A stretch of 64,000 nt of DNA. Source: Dugong dugon. Its lineage: Eukaryota > Chordata > Mammalia > Sirenia > Dugongidae. Positions 1 through 13,552 of the stretch are shown one piece after another. How positions within the stretch are numbered: position 1 is the first letter of the stretch; every line of letters starts with the position of its first letter. The notes under the pieces were generated by a model. That model saw only the letters and a program-made list of their open reading frames with translations. It was not told the DNA's origin and ran no database searches. Both the position numbers and the translations under genes were made by a program. Where the stretch lies: contig CM057462.1 in the NCBI GenBank assembly GCA_030035585.1, forward strand, positions 139,216,734-139,280,733, in the 5' to 3' direction.

Positions 1-74
1 AATTCTCACAGGTAGAATCTTTGAATTCTTCCTTGGTGCTCCTATAGCTCTTTTCATTTGCCTCCATTATACCA

Positions 75-234
75 AAAAAAAAACAAAAAAAAAAACACTG
101 CTGTCTAGTTGATTCCAACTCATAGTGACCCTACAGGACAGAATAGAACTGCCTCATAGGGTTTCCAAGGAGCAGCTGGTGGATTCAAACTGCCGACCTT
201 TTGGTTAGAGCTGAGCTTTTAACCATTGTGACAC
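75..234 (-). mobile_element. AfroSINE, partial
   Basis: An A-rich run is followed by the AfroSINE body in reverse: 'gttgattccaactcatagtg', 'ccctacaggacagaatagaa' and 'gggtttccaaggagcagctg'. It ends in the reversed tRNA-like head 'cttttaaccattgtgac'. The middle segment found in longer copies is absent, so this is the short form. AfroSINEs are non-coding and depend on LINE machinery. Confidence 0.9.
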
Positions 235-236
235 AA

Positions 237-1537
237 TTATAGAATTTGTCGAATTATTCTGTAGTTATCTATAAATATTTATTTGCTTACATATATCCTC
301 CTTAAGGACACCATCTTATTCATATTTTATGTTTCATAAATGGTGCTTAACATATAATAGGATCTTAAAAACCGATGCTGACTTAGCCAGTCTATGGGGA
401 ACAAGACTAGATAGATAATTTGTGAGGCCCACTGCAAAATGAAAATGAGAGGCCCCTTGTTCAAAAATTAAGAATTTTAAGACAGCAACAGCAGAGCATT
501 AAACCAAACTTGAGTCCCTCCTGAGCGTGGGGCCCTGTACAACTGCTCAGGTTGTACATCTATTAAGCCATTTTAGATTTGGTAAGACTTGCAATATGAT
601 ATGAATTCTATCATATTTTATTGGCTCATTTACAGAATGGTTACTAAGCAGCGGCATTTTGGTTTGATATGTCAGCCTTTATGGTAGGACATCATAAAAA
701 ATAGCTTTATCAAATTATTGTTTATATACAGATTGATAGATACTATGATTTGAAAACAAATATAAATGTTCCATATATTGTACCTATGTTCTTGATTACT
801 ATGCCCTCTTAATTGTAATTACTGGGAGAAATTACCTTTTAGTATTAGAATGGAGAATAGTTATACTTTCTTCTGAGTTATAGGAATTCCCTGTGGAGCT
901 TCATATATATTATTAACTCTTTCATTCAACAGCTATTTATTGACTATATACTCTGTGCCATGTACTTGACTCAATGCTAGAGATACAGTGGTAAACAGGA
1001 TGTGAACTGTCCTTGAAAAAGAATTGTATATAATGGGAAAGATATACATTAAACGAAGTGTTCAATAAATTGTAACTGCTGCAAAAACTATAATATTGTA
1101 TGACATGGGGTTCTGACCTTATCTGGAGTATAAGGAAGCCTTTTCTGAGGAAATGACATTTAAGCAAGTCCTAAGCTGAATATAAGATAGTGTTAGTAGA
1201 TCAGAGAGGGAAAAGATGCTTTGAAGTGAGCAGAAGGGGAGGGAAGGAATCAGTAACATAGGAGTTGAAAGCAAAAGACCTGAAGTTCACATTAAAGGAA
1301 GTAGAAAACAAAATCTGAATCTGAATTCTTGAGAAGAAAACAGATGGAGGAGTGAGAATCTGAAATATGATGCTGAAGATAAGGTGAAGTTTGGGAAGTA
1401 GAAGAGAAATGGATATTGAAAGAGTCTGTGAAAGGCCATTGGAGCAAAGGCTAAGGTTCACTGATATCAAAATTTTCTAGCAGACGTGGGAAGAGAATAA
1501 AAACAGATTTCAAAAAACATGTTGATGTTTACCATCA
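237..1537. other. Non-coding AT-rich stretch with faint old repeats
   Basis: No gene is seen. Around 405-560 the text 'aggccccttgttcaaaaatt' followed by 'gtggggccctgtacaactgc' looks like a dispersed mammalian repeat whose family I cannot name. Around 920-1190 'cattcaacagctatttattg' and 'ggtaaacaggatgtgaactg' resemble another widespread ancient repeat. The reverse-strand open frames at 937-1167 and 1201-1470 have no recognisable motif and low-complexity hydrophobic composition. Confidence 0.4.
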
Positions 1538-1538
1538 C

Positions 1539-2262
1539 TGTATTAGCTTCCTAGGCCTGCTTTAACAAATTACCACAACCTTGATGGCTTAAAAACAGCA
1601 GAAACGTACTATCCTACAGGTCTGGAGGTCACAGGTCCAAAATGGGTCTCATGGTTTTAAACTCAAGGTTTTGGCAGGGCTGCTTCCTTCTGGAGGCTCT
1701 AGGGGAGAGTCTGTTTCCTTGCTTTTTCCACCCTCTAGAAGCTGCCCAGGAACCCCAGTGCTGCAATAGTTAAGCACTCAGCTGCTAACAGAAAGGTTAG
1801 TGGTTCGAACTGACCAGCAGCTCTGCAGAAGAAAAGACATGGTGATCTGCTTCTGTAAAGGTTACAGGCTAAGAAACCCTATGGGAAAGTGCTATTCTGT
1901 CCTACAGGGCCTCTATAAATTGAAATCCACTTGGCAGCACACAGCAACAACAACAAAAACAGAGGATGCCCACATTCCTTGGCTAATGGTCCCCAGGTAG
2001 CAACTGCATCCCTCTACCTGTGCTTCTGTCATCACATCTCCTTCTCTGACTCTCCTGCTTCCCTCTTTCACTTATAAGGACATTCATGATTACATTGGTC
2101 TCACCGAGATGACCAAGCATTATTTCCCCATCTCAAGATGCTTAACTCACTCACATCTGGAAATTCCTCTTGCCATGATAGCTAGCATAGGTAATATAGT
2201 CACAGATTCCAGGGATTGGGTGTGGACATCACTAGGGAGGGGCATTATTCAGTTACCATCAT
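1539..2262 (-). mobile_element. MLT1-type (MaLR/ERVL) LTR, antisense, split by an AfroSINE
   Basis: It starts 'tgtattagcttcctaggcct' and continues with 'aacaaattaccacaacctt'. This is the reverse complement of the well-known MLT1 LTR 3' end (tttgttaaagcag...ctaatac). It continues after the inserted SINE through 'cttataaggacattcatga' to about 2262. Only the LTR is present, with no internal region. The family assignment comes from remembered consensus pattern, and the subfamily cannot be given. Confidence 0.75.
1749..1962 (+). mobile_element. AfroSINE, full-length form, inserted in the MLT1 LTR
   Basis: It has the head 'ggaaccccagtgctgcaata', the B-box-like 'ggttagtggttcgaactgac', the middle segment 'aaaagacatggtgatctgct' and the tail 'ttgaaatccacttggcagca', then a CAA-rich end. 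The host text 'tgccca' appears on both sides (1743-1748 and about 1968-1973), a likely target-site duplication. Confidence 0.9.
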
Positions 2263-2559
2263 AATTACTAAGCAGGACTTAGGTATTTATCTTTTTTAAA
2301 GTAAAGTCAATGTGACCACATTTATAAATTGTGTGTTCTATTATAACTCAAGAAGGAGACAGACCAAGTGTGAAAATATAGCAAAAAATGTTGAAGACAA
2401 AAAATAAATACTTCATCACCTTTGGAGACCAAAAGCCTGAACCCAAATCCTGACTATACTGTTTACCACTTCTGTGACGAGGATATTATTAACTTCTCTG
2501 AATTTCAGTTTCTGGGTCTGATAATGATAATAATAATACCTATCCCATTACAGCTCAGT

Positions 2560-2668
2560 CTGCAAAGGAGCATGGAGATGGCACAGGATCAGACAGCATT
2601 TCATTCCATTCCTCATGGGGTTTCCACGAGTTGGAGGCTGACTCAAGGGTATCTGACAACAAAAACAC
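2560..2668 (+). mobile_element. RTE/AfroSINE-type 3' tail fragment
   Basis: The text 'gagatggcacaggatcagac' followed by 'tcatggggtttccacgagtt' and 'ctgacaacaaaaacaca' matches the shared RTE 3' terminus seen in better condition at 59695-59792. It is an old 5'-truncated fragment. Confidence 0.6.
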
Positions 2669-4235
2669 AGAATTTTTATGGAATCAAAACTTTTTAAAGT
2701 ATGTTAAATTCTTAGCAAAAAAAAAAAAAATTGGCAAAAGCCCTGCTACACAGCACACCCTCAGTAAGTGATAGCCATCATTATTGTTGTTGTGGGGAAA
2801 GTATCATTGTTATTGTGCTTTTAAATTCCTATTCTCTACACTTGGCATGAGTTGAATTGTATGCTTTTCTAGCGGTCCATACAAGTGTTTTAAAGAAAGG
2901 CTGAAACTAAATTCTTACGAAAACTCACTGAGCAAAGTACAATTTGGAGTGTTATTGGAGTAAGGGCTAATCAGTAATTTTATTCAATCCTAACCTTGAG
3001 GAATTTATCCAGCAAGAACATATTCTAATACCAAGGAGATAGAGAGAAGATAAAGTTGCATTTGTCAGAGAAGTGCTAATTTTTACTCACTGTATATAAA
3101 CAGACTTCAGATATGGCCAACAAACTGCATACTTTTGATTTGTACAAAGAAAGTAATAGTTCCCAAGGTGGATGGTGAGACCTTCCCAAAGAGTGAGCAA
3201 AATTCAAGATTCAGATGTAAAATGGGAAGGGAAATGAAATAATTTTTAAATTTAGGGGATTTTTTCTTTTTTTTGCTCCTTCATTAAAGAACATTTCAAA
3301 CATGAAAACATGACATCAGCATTTTCTCAGAAGGGAAATATAGACTAGTTCCGAATATCTAAGAGCTGCTCATGGGCTGAAACTCAGAAAATGAATTTTG
3401 AAGGCAAAGCATTGATTACACCCAATAAGACAGCGGGGAAATCTGTTACCAGAAAGCTTAAGAAAAACATTTTTGTTAAGCTCCTGATACAATTGGCAAA
3501 GAAATTGTTCATGGTTATAGAGCATCCGGCAGAGCTTTCCAGAGTAGAAAATGAATATGGGAAACTCCAGTTTCTGCTTGCATTTGTGCAGTGATCAGCC
3601 CACACTCTTATGTTCTTTGCCATTTGTGCAAGGGCACTTTGCAGAATATTCCATCAAGTTTGTTTTGCTGCTAGGCCTGCTTCCCTTATAGTGTAGAGAG
3701 AAGCCGGCTTGCTTTCTAAATTCTGCAGCATAGAAAGCGTCCGCTTTATTTATTCCCCTCAGACCACATTTGATGAAAGCCTGTCACATGTTATCTGAGG
3801 TAATCTGCTGTGGCAGCATTTTCAGATTTACTTAAATGGAGAAATGTGGCAAAATGGCAGACATACAGAGCAAGCATTGAGCAAAATCAGTTTTTTATAC
3901 AACAAATAAATTTTGCTGCCTCTGCATACTAAAATCAGGAAAACTATTCTTCAGAAAAAGTATTGGTGTCCCAGGAACAGAGATGGCAAACACTCAGAGG
4001 CTTTTCTCATTGCCCTTACAAAAGAACTGCAGCATTTTGCAGTTCTTTTGAACGCCAGTGACCTGAGAAGTATGAGCTGAACTGTTAGGTTCAGAAAAGT
4101 CATCTTAAGAAAACACCCAGCGTGAGTTAATGAATAAAATAGGCTAAAAAACCAAACCAAACCAAAAGGCATTGACACAGCCCAAGTATCTCTTCTAAGT
4201 TCTACACCCATATATCCAATTTCCAACCACTGCCA
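2669..4235. other. Non-coding, nothing recognised
   Basis: The sequence is AT-rich with homopolymer runs (polyA at 2717-2730). The open frames at 3384-3623, 3391-3594 and 3951-4247 overlap on opposite strands and show no domain, signal peptide or repeat pattern typical of genes. Confidence 0.5.
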
Positions 4236-4239
4236 ACTA

Positions 4240-4830
4240 ACCTCCAATTGATTATCTTCTTAAGGAGAACTCACCTGCCTCCTATTCTCTGAATGTCTAA
4301 AACTGAACTCCTCCTTCACCTCTCCCGGTCTGCTCCTTCTCTGGTTTTCCCCAGAGAATGGCAGTATAATTCATGCAATTGCTGAAGCCTGACTCCTTGA
4401 CTCTTCAATTTCCATCGACTCCTTTTTGCCTGCTCACTACCCATTTTTCTCCCACATGCATCCACATATATCATCATCTATCTTTTTATTCTACCCCCAA
4501 TCATTTTCACATAGCTATCTCTATATATCTGCAGTTGTCACTACCCCAGGCCATGTCTCTGTTCACTACTATCTGGGGTGATATAACTGTCTCTTCCAGC
4601 TATAATTTCTTCCTTCAGCCTTACTCCATTACAATCCATTTTTCAAGCTAAAACAAGAGTAGGTATTCTAGAGTTCGAACCTGATCACGTCCCTCTTTGA
4701 TTTAAAAGCTTTTTATTGGTTTCCCATTGCATTACAACACAGTCCGAACTCCTCAAGTGGTATTTATTTTTTTATTTGAGCCCTTTCGTCTTGTGCACAT
4801 TGTATTGAAGCTGTCATTCCTATATATAAA
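4240..4830 (+). mobile_element. L2 LINE 3' fragment
   Basis: The CT-rich text contains 'aaaactgaactcctccttca', 'ccttgactcttcaatttcca' and 'ccgaactcctcaagtggta'. This is the pattern of the L2 3' end (degraded ORF2 C-terminus and 3'UTR). The forward open frame at 4373-4651 is a by-product. Old and diverged, so boundaries are approximate. Confidence 0.6.
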
Positions 4831-5169
4831 CACAACTTTTTTCACTTTCTGAAATGAGTAGTGCCTTTTTGAAACTGTTTTCTCTGGAACAATCCTCCCC
4901 CTCCTTGGCCTTGATAACCCATATCTTTTAGTAGCTTTTCTTGCCTCTTGCTAGACCAGTACAAGTTCCTAACAAAACTCCCTGTGATTTTATTCTCAGA
5001 GCCCTCATATGATTTATTATAATTGGTAGTTTCATTGTCCATTCCACCACTAAACCATAGGCTCCAAGTCTGTTTGGTTCACTATTCCGTCTTCAGCTCA
5101 CCTATATAGCAACTCAGCTTCAGTGACACAGAGTAGGCTCTTATATAATACTTGTTGAAAGAGATTTTG

Positions 5170-5350
5170 TCTATATTCCAGGTATAACGCTATGTATTCA
5201 TATACGTTATCTCACTTAATGTTTATAATAACTCCGGGAGGTAGGTATTATCATGCTCATTGTATACATGAGAAAGGTGAGGACCAGGGAAAGAAGAGAC
5301 TTGCACAAGGTCACAGAAGAGGGTAGTGGTGGGGCTGGAATAATAATTCA
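5170..5350 (-). mobile_element. MIR SINE fragment
   Basis: The text 'cgttatctcacttaatgttt', 'gaggtaggtattatcatgct', 'gcacaaggtcacagaag' matches the reverse complement of the MIR core and 3' half. Overlapping open frames at 5223-5686 on both strands are incidental. Confidence 0.7.
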
Positions 5351-7215
5351 GATTTTCAGTTTTCTTCCTAAGGTTATACGAGAAAAGAAGAAGATTGCAT
5401 ACATGAGTGGGTGGGTATGGTAGAGAAAGCGATAAAAGGAAAGGCTTGGTACCATGGACCAATGAAAAAGTGGGGAGACAAAGTAGGGAGTAAGAGAAGA
5501 GACCCTTTCTCTCCTTTGGATGCACAGAGTCAGACATTCAACTGGCAAGGCAGGAATCCTCTTAGGACTCAAGTGTTAAAGTTACCCCTCTTCCACCCCT
5601 ATCTGATCCATCTCAGTGAGATCAGCTATTTAGGAAGAAATGCAGATGAGGAGACCAAGTCCTTAACCTCTGTCTCACAGAGTTGATATCTGTGAACTTT
5701 CCAAAAGATTAATTACCTGCTTTATATTTCCTTGATACTACAATTCCATGTCATTGTTGGGCAGTTGAGTAAAAACTGTTTGACTTAGTTTCTTATTGTC
5801 TTTCTACCTGTGGGTCCCAAATGTTCACTTAAGACAATTACTAAAAGAAATTATTTATGTTAAAACAGTTTATGTACCACCATACTATGTAGGCCTGTGA
5901 GAGCTTTTATCCACACAATGCTTCTTTTGTATTGAAATATTGATAGTTACCAATATAGTACTCTGTGTTCGGCAAATACGGTCTAGAATTTACTACTTCA
6001 ATTCTGTGCCATATACAAGGCTCCAAGGAGGGCTTTAAACTGCAAATTTTCATTTCTTACATTTTATTACTTACATAACATTGGGTTCTATTTTATGATA
6101 TTCCTAAATTTCTGCAAATTTGATAGGCAGACAATGATTAAAAAGAACATTCCCCAAATTAAAGCTGTCTTTTAGTGATTGGACTTACTGAAAATGGACA
6201 ACAAAGCAATCTGAATGAAGAATTTTAAAATAAATCATCATTAACCATACATGACATGTTGTACACCAACTAAGTTCTGATGCACAATTAGTCACCTAAT
6301 TAGGTTTAAAATTCATTTAAATAGATGGCTTCAGTCCCTGGCCCACCTACTTATTTTTATTACACCCATTTAAACACTCAAAGCAATTTAAGGCTCATAT
6401 TACAGAGCTCTGTGGCCTAAACAGTGAGTGCTAGATAGAGAGACAAGTCACCTATTTGGATGATCAATGAATCAGTGCCTGTTGAGACCCACATTTTGCA
6501 GTGCTTTGGACAGAGTTCAGTGGGAAAGTGTCTTTCTGTAGAAGTTCATAGACTATGGCTCCTGAAGCGAAACATGATATACCCTATTGCTTTACATGCT
6601 AATATGGTGAACCAGGAATGAACAAATAATATAGTCAAGAAAACCAGTTCCTGCAAAAGTGTGTTTACTTTTTCTGGCTGCCAGGGTCTCATATAAGAAG
6701 TTTCCTATCTCAGTGATACTAAGACATACACTGTTTCACATTTTTATCATTCTTAAAATTGGCAGGTTTCTTATAATCAATGGTATGTCCTATTTACTTT
6801 TCAGAGTTTTCTTTCTTAATAGTACATAAAATAATGGCATGTCTTCTATCTATGGCATCTTAAAGTCAGTGAAATATGATGTACTGTTCTTCTGGTAACT
6901 TGAAAAGGAGTTCCTAAAGTAGCTCATATTTCTGAATAAGCCTACCTACTAGACACAAGATTCATTCTTTCATTTCTTCATTTCAGGACATGTTATGTAA
7001 ATGAAGTAAGACACTGATAATGCCCCCTAATAGCCTATAGTCCAAAAGGGTAAACAGATATATCAAATACAATATGGTGTAAAACATGGTGGTAAATGCT
7101 GTGCTAGATAGTAGGTACAAGGTACAGTGTGGAATTGTATGAACTCAGCATCTTTCATCCAATTAGACTTTTTTGTATTTTGTAATTATAGGAATGTACT
7201 TGTCATTATTTCCCT
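5351..7215. other. Single-copy-looking AT-rich sequence
   Basis: I see no gene, young repeat or tandem array. Stretches near 6300-6500 have ordinary, non-repetitive composition and could include conserved non-coding sequence, but sequence alone cannot show that. Confidence 0.4.
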
Positions 7216-7758
7216 CATCTTAGTTACCTAGTGCTGCTCTAACACAAATACAAGTGGGTGGCTTTCAGGAACAGAAACTTACATTTAAATTTATATTTTC
7301 ACATTTCTTGAGTCCAAATGGAGTCTTGACTGTATTGATTCCTTCCTTGTCTATAGCCCTGGGCACTCCTTGGTTCCTTGGTGTTCCTTGGCTTGTAGAG
7401 GATCCTAACATGGTATGTCTTTCCTCCTGTGTGTATGTTTATGTCTGTCTGTGTGTATGTGTGTCTATTTTTTTTTTTTAACTCAGTAGTGGTCAGGTTT
7501 AGGATTCACCCTGCACAGTTGATTGGTTGATTACATTACATTAAATTGTATTGTGGATGATGATTATGTTACATTATATTAGATGTAAGGTAATGCATTA
7601 CATTACATTAAATTGCATTATGGAAGGTAATTTGCTCTACTCAAGGCCAGCTGGTTTAATCATATGCAACTACTCCATGACAGTAACTAGACTCATGTTT
7701 GGCCAAACAACCGGGAAACATAGCCTAGTCAAGTTGACCCATAAAATTAACCATCGTA
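7216..7758 (-). mobile_element. ERVL-type LTR, antisense (family C, copy 1)
   Basis: It starts 'catcttagttacctagtgct' (first T of TG probably mutated) and ends 'taaaattaaccatcgta'. The same end pattern is seen at 20312-20810. It contains a GT-rich run (7428-7462) and 'attacattacattaaattg' repeats. The end 'aagttgacccataaaattaa' is the reverse complement of the start typical of ERVL LTRs (TGTGATGGTTAATTTTATGT). No matching target duplication is visible. Confidence 0.65.
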
Positions 7759-10700
7759 CCTCGTTTATGGTGACAGTTCATACATAGGTGTTTTTGGGGA
7801 GGGCGGGTAAGAGTTCTCTGACTTGACAGTGGGTCTCAGATTTTAGTGGTTAAGGATATTGTGGAAGTTTCTTAACAATGCAGAACTCCATGACTCTCTC
7901 CAAGTGGTTCTGATTCAGTAGGGGAGGAGGTTCCAGAAATTTGTGTTTCTAATAACTTATTCCACCAACCCAGGTGGTTCTGATGTTTAAGATAGTCTTT
8001 AGTTCAACCTTTGGAGGACACTGGACAGGACAGTGACTGCTAACATTAGAACAAGTTATAATAATAAGAATTAATATAAGGTTCAATTTCTTGTTATGTC
8101 TTGTCTTTTTTTAAACATACAAAATATGAAACATTTAAATGGATTGTTCAAATGATAGTAAGAATTATGTAGGAATGGAAGCCAATACTAAACAGATAGA
8201 GGATTTCTTCTACTTGCTTATAACAGTTTCCATTTGGAAACCAGTAAAATCATCAATTATATAAAATCTCTAAAAGTAGTTTATGGTGAAACCAGTGTTT
8301 TATCAGCCTCTTTCAGCTTTTCTGAGGTGGCAGGGTTGAGAGGAGAGACACCAGCAGATGAATCTAATCTTCATGGTGGGGAGGGGAGGGAACAAAGGGG
8401 AAAGTGGTATAGGTAAGAATGGAGCCATTACTATGGCAATTATAGATATCGCCATTGCAAAGTGAACCAGATTGCAGTGGAGGACGGCTTGAATCATGAG
8501 GGGGGAATCTACTAACCATCCCAGGCCCTTGAGATGAGCAGGTGTCTATTAATTTCAATGGCTGGGCTAGCCAGGGAATTTCTCTTACTTTAATTGGGAG
8601 TATTTTGCTGTCATCTACTGTCAGGATTCAATAATTGTATCTCACATAGATATTGAAGAACCAAAGTATACTTCTGACCTCTGTAAATTTATTATTTTTC
8701 AGTTGGGTGGTTGTGAAAAGCTTTTATACTAACTTCAAGGTCATAGATGGGATGTGGATGGCTTGGTTCAATTAACGTGTTTGTTGACTATTTTACTTGA
8801 ATATACAAAATGACCGTCACTGATCATTTGCTTTTATGTCTGTTTTTTAGGCATCATAAAAACAAACAGCCAAAAACGTAGCACCGACAAGAGCCAACTG
8901 TAGTTAATAAACACTACTTATGTCCGTTGACTGGTTAAGTGAACAAGATTCAGGGGTGCCCCTTTAATTAGCCTGAAATATTAAACACCCACTAAGTAGG
9001 TTTTTAAAAATTTTTTATTAAGGACTCTCAGTGTTTAGTAATATATAAGAACTAAGAAATGTTATTCTCTTCTCGGTAAGACTATAAGTATGTATTCCAA
9101 GCACAAGTTGGGCTCTGTGTTGCCTTGTTCAGTCAATTAATACAGGACAAAAATGCTGGTTAGTCTTCAGTACATGTCAGCATGAGAAAACTGTTATGAA
9201 CTGTGGAAGGAAGCGCAATGGAGTTTTCTCATTATCATCCACTGATGGCTTGCAGTAACCTCCCACCCCAAGTCTTTGGATTATTCAGCCTCTACCGACT
9301 ATAGATATATTTTGCAAACGACAGCTTTGAGTGTCTTGTCATTTACTCATTTTCAGTACTTAATTTTCTATCATTGCTCATTATTGAACTTTTATGTTTA
9401 ACAGGTGTGTAGTCTTTTCCAACTAGAATCTACCCCTCTTGGTTAATTTCACTCGCTGAGGTGATTCAAATAGATTATAACCTCCTGGGAAACCCTGTAC
9501 TGTTTCCATCAGAATCACTTAAGAATTTTCTGTGATGGCCCTTTATTACCAAGGTGATTTGTGAGAAAGTTTTCAGGTTTTCTGTGACAGTTAGGTGCTT
9601 TGGGGGTAACTTGGGCTATTACTAAAAATGAATAAAGGGATTTGGGGATTTCCCTAAATTCAGTTATTTATATTTTCTCTGCATTTCTGGGCCTTCTTTC
9701 TAAACCTCTAAACTTCATACTGTTCTTTATGCAGATGGACCTGAATGATGCACATTTTAGATCTAATGTAGCAACTGCAGAGAAGTAGCTAAGACTTTCT
9801 ATGATACAAGACATTTCTTCATTGACTAGTAACTTGTTTCTGTGAAGTTTTCATTAATTTGACAAGTCAGCAGATTCATTCTCTGAACTGATGCACGAAG
9901 TTCACTTACAGAAAATAAACAATTTCCTTGAATTAAACTCTCAGAGTTTGCAACTTCTATTTTGTGCCAAGAGATCTGCATTGCTTCAATTCTACTACAC
10001 TGATAAATATAATCTACAGAGAAAACGCTCTGAGGAATTAATTGTTGTCCGTTGATGTGGTTAATGGGACATCACCCTTCATTAACTTAGCTAACTCATT
10101 AAGCTTAATCATACATGTAAGAGAAAAAGTTAATGATCAAAGTTAAAAAAAGAAAAAAAGTCTGGACTCTAGAGAGTCTTCATTTGCAATAAAAAACTTT
10201 GAATTCCACAGAAATGGCTTTGTTTATTCCTAAAGATTCTTTTTGTATGATCTGATTCTGTGCCAAGGAGTTATACAGGATTTTGTCTTCATTTGGGATT
10301 TGTAATGCATGCATAATTAGGGTAAAAAAAGGAGTCACTATGTTTTATACCAGTAATTCGTGTTATATATAATTCTTATGTTATACAGCTATTTATGGTT
10401 TAGCAAAGATAATTTAAAATTCTGAAATCCATAGGAGGCTGTAGATTTCTGCAGATGCAGATATACTGAATTATGTGTACCCCCGAGTCACAAAGTTTAC
10501 TCAATTCTTTTTGCTTTTTCACATTTATGTCAGTCAATACTACTTTGGTTTCTTTGTGTATTTTCCTTGATCTTTTCAGAATCTTTTAATGTGAGAGAAA
10601 CTGGTTGTAGCACACCTTGCAAGGACAGAGAATTGCTACCTTTCCATAGGATAGCCAACTGTTTCAAACCACGGGTCTCCATTGAGGCTTTGCCTTCCAC

Positions 10701-12636
10701 AGGATGGGGGACAGGCAAACACCAGCAGAGGTTATTGATAGTTCATCTCCATTGCCTTTGCTTTCACTGCCAGCCTGCTATGTCTGTGAGAAAACAGCCA
10801 CAATGTGGTGCTGCTATTGTGTCAGCTCAGCCTTGATGCCATTCTGCATGTCTGGGCCCCATATTCCTTAATGGGTCTTTTCATGCACACTAATTTGGGA
10901 GGCAGCAATTTTGTCTCCACCAAGTTCACATGGCCCTGCTGGTGTTTGCAGCACATCACTACCTAGTTAGGAAAGCCCTGCTGGACTGTTCTGGGAAATC
11001 ATATTTCCTGTACGCTTGCCACACCTGATGAGGAGAGCTCTTTTAAAGAAAGTGAAGTCTAAGAATATCATATGATATATCTAGTTTTTTTCATGGATTC
11101 ACATCGAAACTATATGACATGTCAAACTAGAAGGACCTTAGGATTTACCTAGTGTATCAGCTCCATCTTCTAGAGGAGGAAATTGAGAGCTAGAGAGGTA
11201 AAGTAGTCTGTTCAAGGAAGTAGAAGTAGGTTAACTGATTCTCTTCTACAGAGCTTTTCTTAGTATCCCATACTGACTTTCTGATGATAAAGCTTTCGTT
11301 TACTGAACACGACAAGTATTTGTAATACCATTTTAGAGAACACCATGTCTAGGCAGCTGTCTTGAAGTATAGTGGTATGGTTATTCTAGTGCTTTCTATT
11401 GTCTCACTGTCAAAAATATTTAGAACACACTTGATTATTAAGATGGTAGAAAAGACCTATTCTCTCTAGCAGATCTGGCTTTATTTTTTAATCATAGACT
11501 TACAAGACACCTATTATGAACGAAGTATTAAAGTAATTGCCAGGGTTATAAAAATGATGAATCAGACACCCACCCTGCAATCCTGGGGCTTATAGCTTGT
11601 GTTAATCTTTGAGCACCAGCACGCTTTTTCAGTGGTGAAATAGTCTCTCAGTCTCCATTAGCTAGACTCCAAACACTCAAAGCACAGAAGGGATGATGAT
11701 ATATTTAGATGGCATGCTATAAACTACATGTGTATTTACAAATCCTCAATTTTCTGTTGATATGGAACAGCTTTTTCTTCTCAGAGAGATGATATGCACT
11801 TTTCTATTACTGTCCTAAAGTATTTGACATTTTCAATGAATCTTTCCACAGTTTTCACATAGAATTTTCTTGTCTTCTCATGCATTTTTCCTTCCACTGG
11901 TTTTGATAGTTTCCATATTTCACTCTCCGAGTTCTTTGACATATCAATTCCATTTCTCTTCCTGGGCTATCCAAGGCTCTTGTTTCATTGAAGATTTTAT
12001 CTTTCCATTTCACAAATTTCTTTCCTTAGCTCTCAAAAGCACACTTTCTGACTGCTATGCCTTTGAGAATTCAAGGGATATCTTTTAGAGTTTTGCAGGT
12101 TTCAACTGTACTTCAAGTTATTCTGTCGGTTTATATTGTAAAATTTTTTTATAGTTATTGAATGCTTATATTTGATATACTATCACTGGTTTCTAGTAAA
12201 TAACTTGGCACTGATATTTCTTACCTTTAAATAAAGCATATTTCCCTACTCAACTTCTGTTAATTTTGTTGTCAGAAAGAGATTCCATGGTGATTGGGGT
12301 TAGTGTTAAAATCATATACAATATTAAAATGTGGCATAAACTCAGAGTGTTTATCTTTCTTTGCACTCAGCAAAGAGCTAAGTGCTGTTCTGTGATGCTT
12401 TAAGTGGCTGCTGTCAGTATATCTCAGAGGATGAAATTGAATGTCTATATTGTTACTCTTCACATTGTTATTCTATTGTCTATTTGTCTGCCTGTGAATC
12501 TGTCTATCTATCGCTTATTAAAATCTCGGCACAAAGGGGATACACATTGTAGAGATTTTTATTTTGAAAATAATTCAAGTAGGGAAAATTACTAAGAATA
12601 ATATTACAACCAATCTGTATTCCCTACAACATATCT
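7759..12636. other. Long AT-rich stretch, no gene recognised
   Basis: Nearly 5 kb without a young repeat that I recognise. A faint MIR-like patch lies near 11150-11260 ('ttctagaggaggaaattgag'). The open frames at 8234-8558, 10530-10836, 11870-12088 and 12272-12595 are short and mutually overlapping, and lack motifs. The segment 10020-10135 ('gaattaattgttgtccgttg') is non-repetitive with homeodomain-like TAAT cores, which is compatible with regulatory DNA but unproven. Confidence 0.4.
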
Positions 12637-12842
12637 GCATTTCCTGGGTGGTGCAAACGGTTAAGTGTTCAACCACTAACCAAAAGGGTGGTGGTTCATA
12701 CCCACCCAGATGTACCTCGGAAGGCAGTCCTGGCAATCTGCTTCCGAAAGGTTGCAGCCTTGAAAATTCTATGGAGCTGTTCTACTCTGCACACATGGGG
12801 TCACCATGAGCCAGAATTGATTCAACAAACAACAACAACACA
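12637..12842 (+). mobile_element. AfroSINE, full-length form
   Basis: It begins 'catttcctgggtggtgcaaa', carries 'caaccactaaccaaaagggt' and 'ggcaatctgcttccgaaagg', and ends 'gccagaattgattcaacaaa' with a CAA tail. It is more diverged than the copies at 48386 or 63017, so it is an older insertion. Forward open frames at 12564-12912 lie inside it and are not genes. Confidence 0.85.
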
Positions 12843-12999
12843 TCCAGAATTGATACTTATGAATATATTCCTTATTTTGTTATATTTTCTTCCAATTTTG
12901 TTAAAGAAATAAAATATTAGGACTAAAGTCGTTTGAAACTATTACTCCAATTCTGTTTCTGTTTTCTATCCTAAGACAGCCACTATTAGGAGTTTCGCT

Positions 13000-13552
13000 T
13001 GCATATAATTATGAAATATTTGTTACGAACCAAATGAGGTGTTTAAATTACAAAGAATAATAATAAAACAAACATATATGTCGTTTGTTCCAACTTAGGA
13101 AAGACAACATTACCTATACTCTTGATGCTACCTGTGTACCTCTTTAGTCCTGTTCCTCTGCCTTGCCATAATCAAGGTAATCAGTACTCAGAATTTTATT
13201 TTTATTATTCCTTAGTTTGTTGTTTTTTCTTGTTTTACCACATATACACGCATATTGAAATAATATGTTGTTGAGTTTTGCTTTAATTGGTTTAAAGCTG
13301 TATCACCCTATGTGTTATCTGTTCTGAAAACTTTATATTTAAAAAAGTTATGTTCTATTTCAAAAGTTTATCCACATTGTCTCATGTAGCTTTAGTTCAT
13401 TCTTTGTCACTAATGTATACTTTTCCATTGAGTGAATATACAGAATTTATTCAACATTAATAATCCTCCTATAAATGAATAATATTTTCAATTTTTTGCC
13501 ACGAGGACAAACGCTGCTGTGAGTTTCTTGTATATGTCTTCTGGGACACAAG
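13000..13552 (+). mobile_element. Old L1 3' region fragment
   Basis: The text 'ttatccacattgtctcatgt' and 'aaacgctgctgtgagtttct' resembles the 3'UTR of ancient mammalian L1 (L1M). Boundaries are vague, and the family is inferred from pattern memory. Confidence 0.45.

Noticed and set aside
3384..3623. Overlapping open frames on both strands
   Set aside because: Short, without motif or splice context, as expected by chance.
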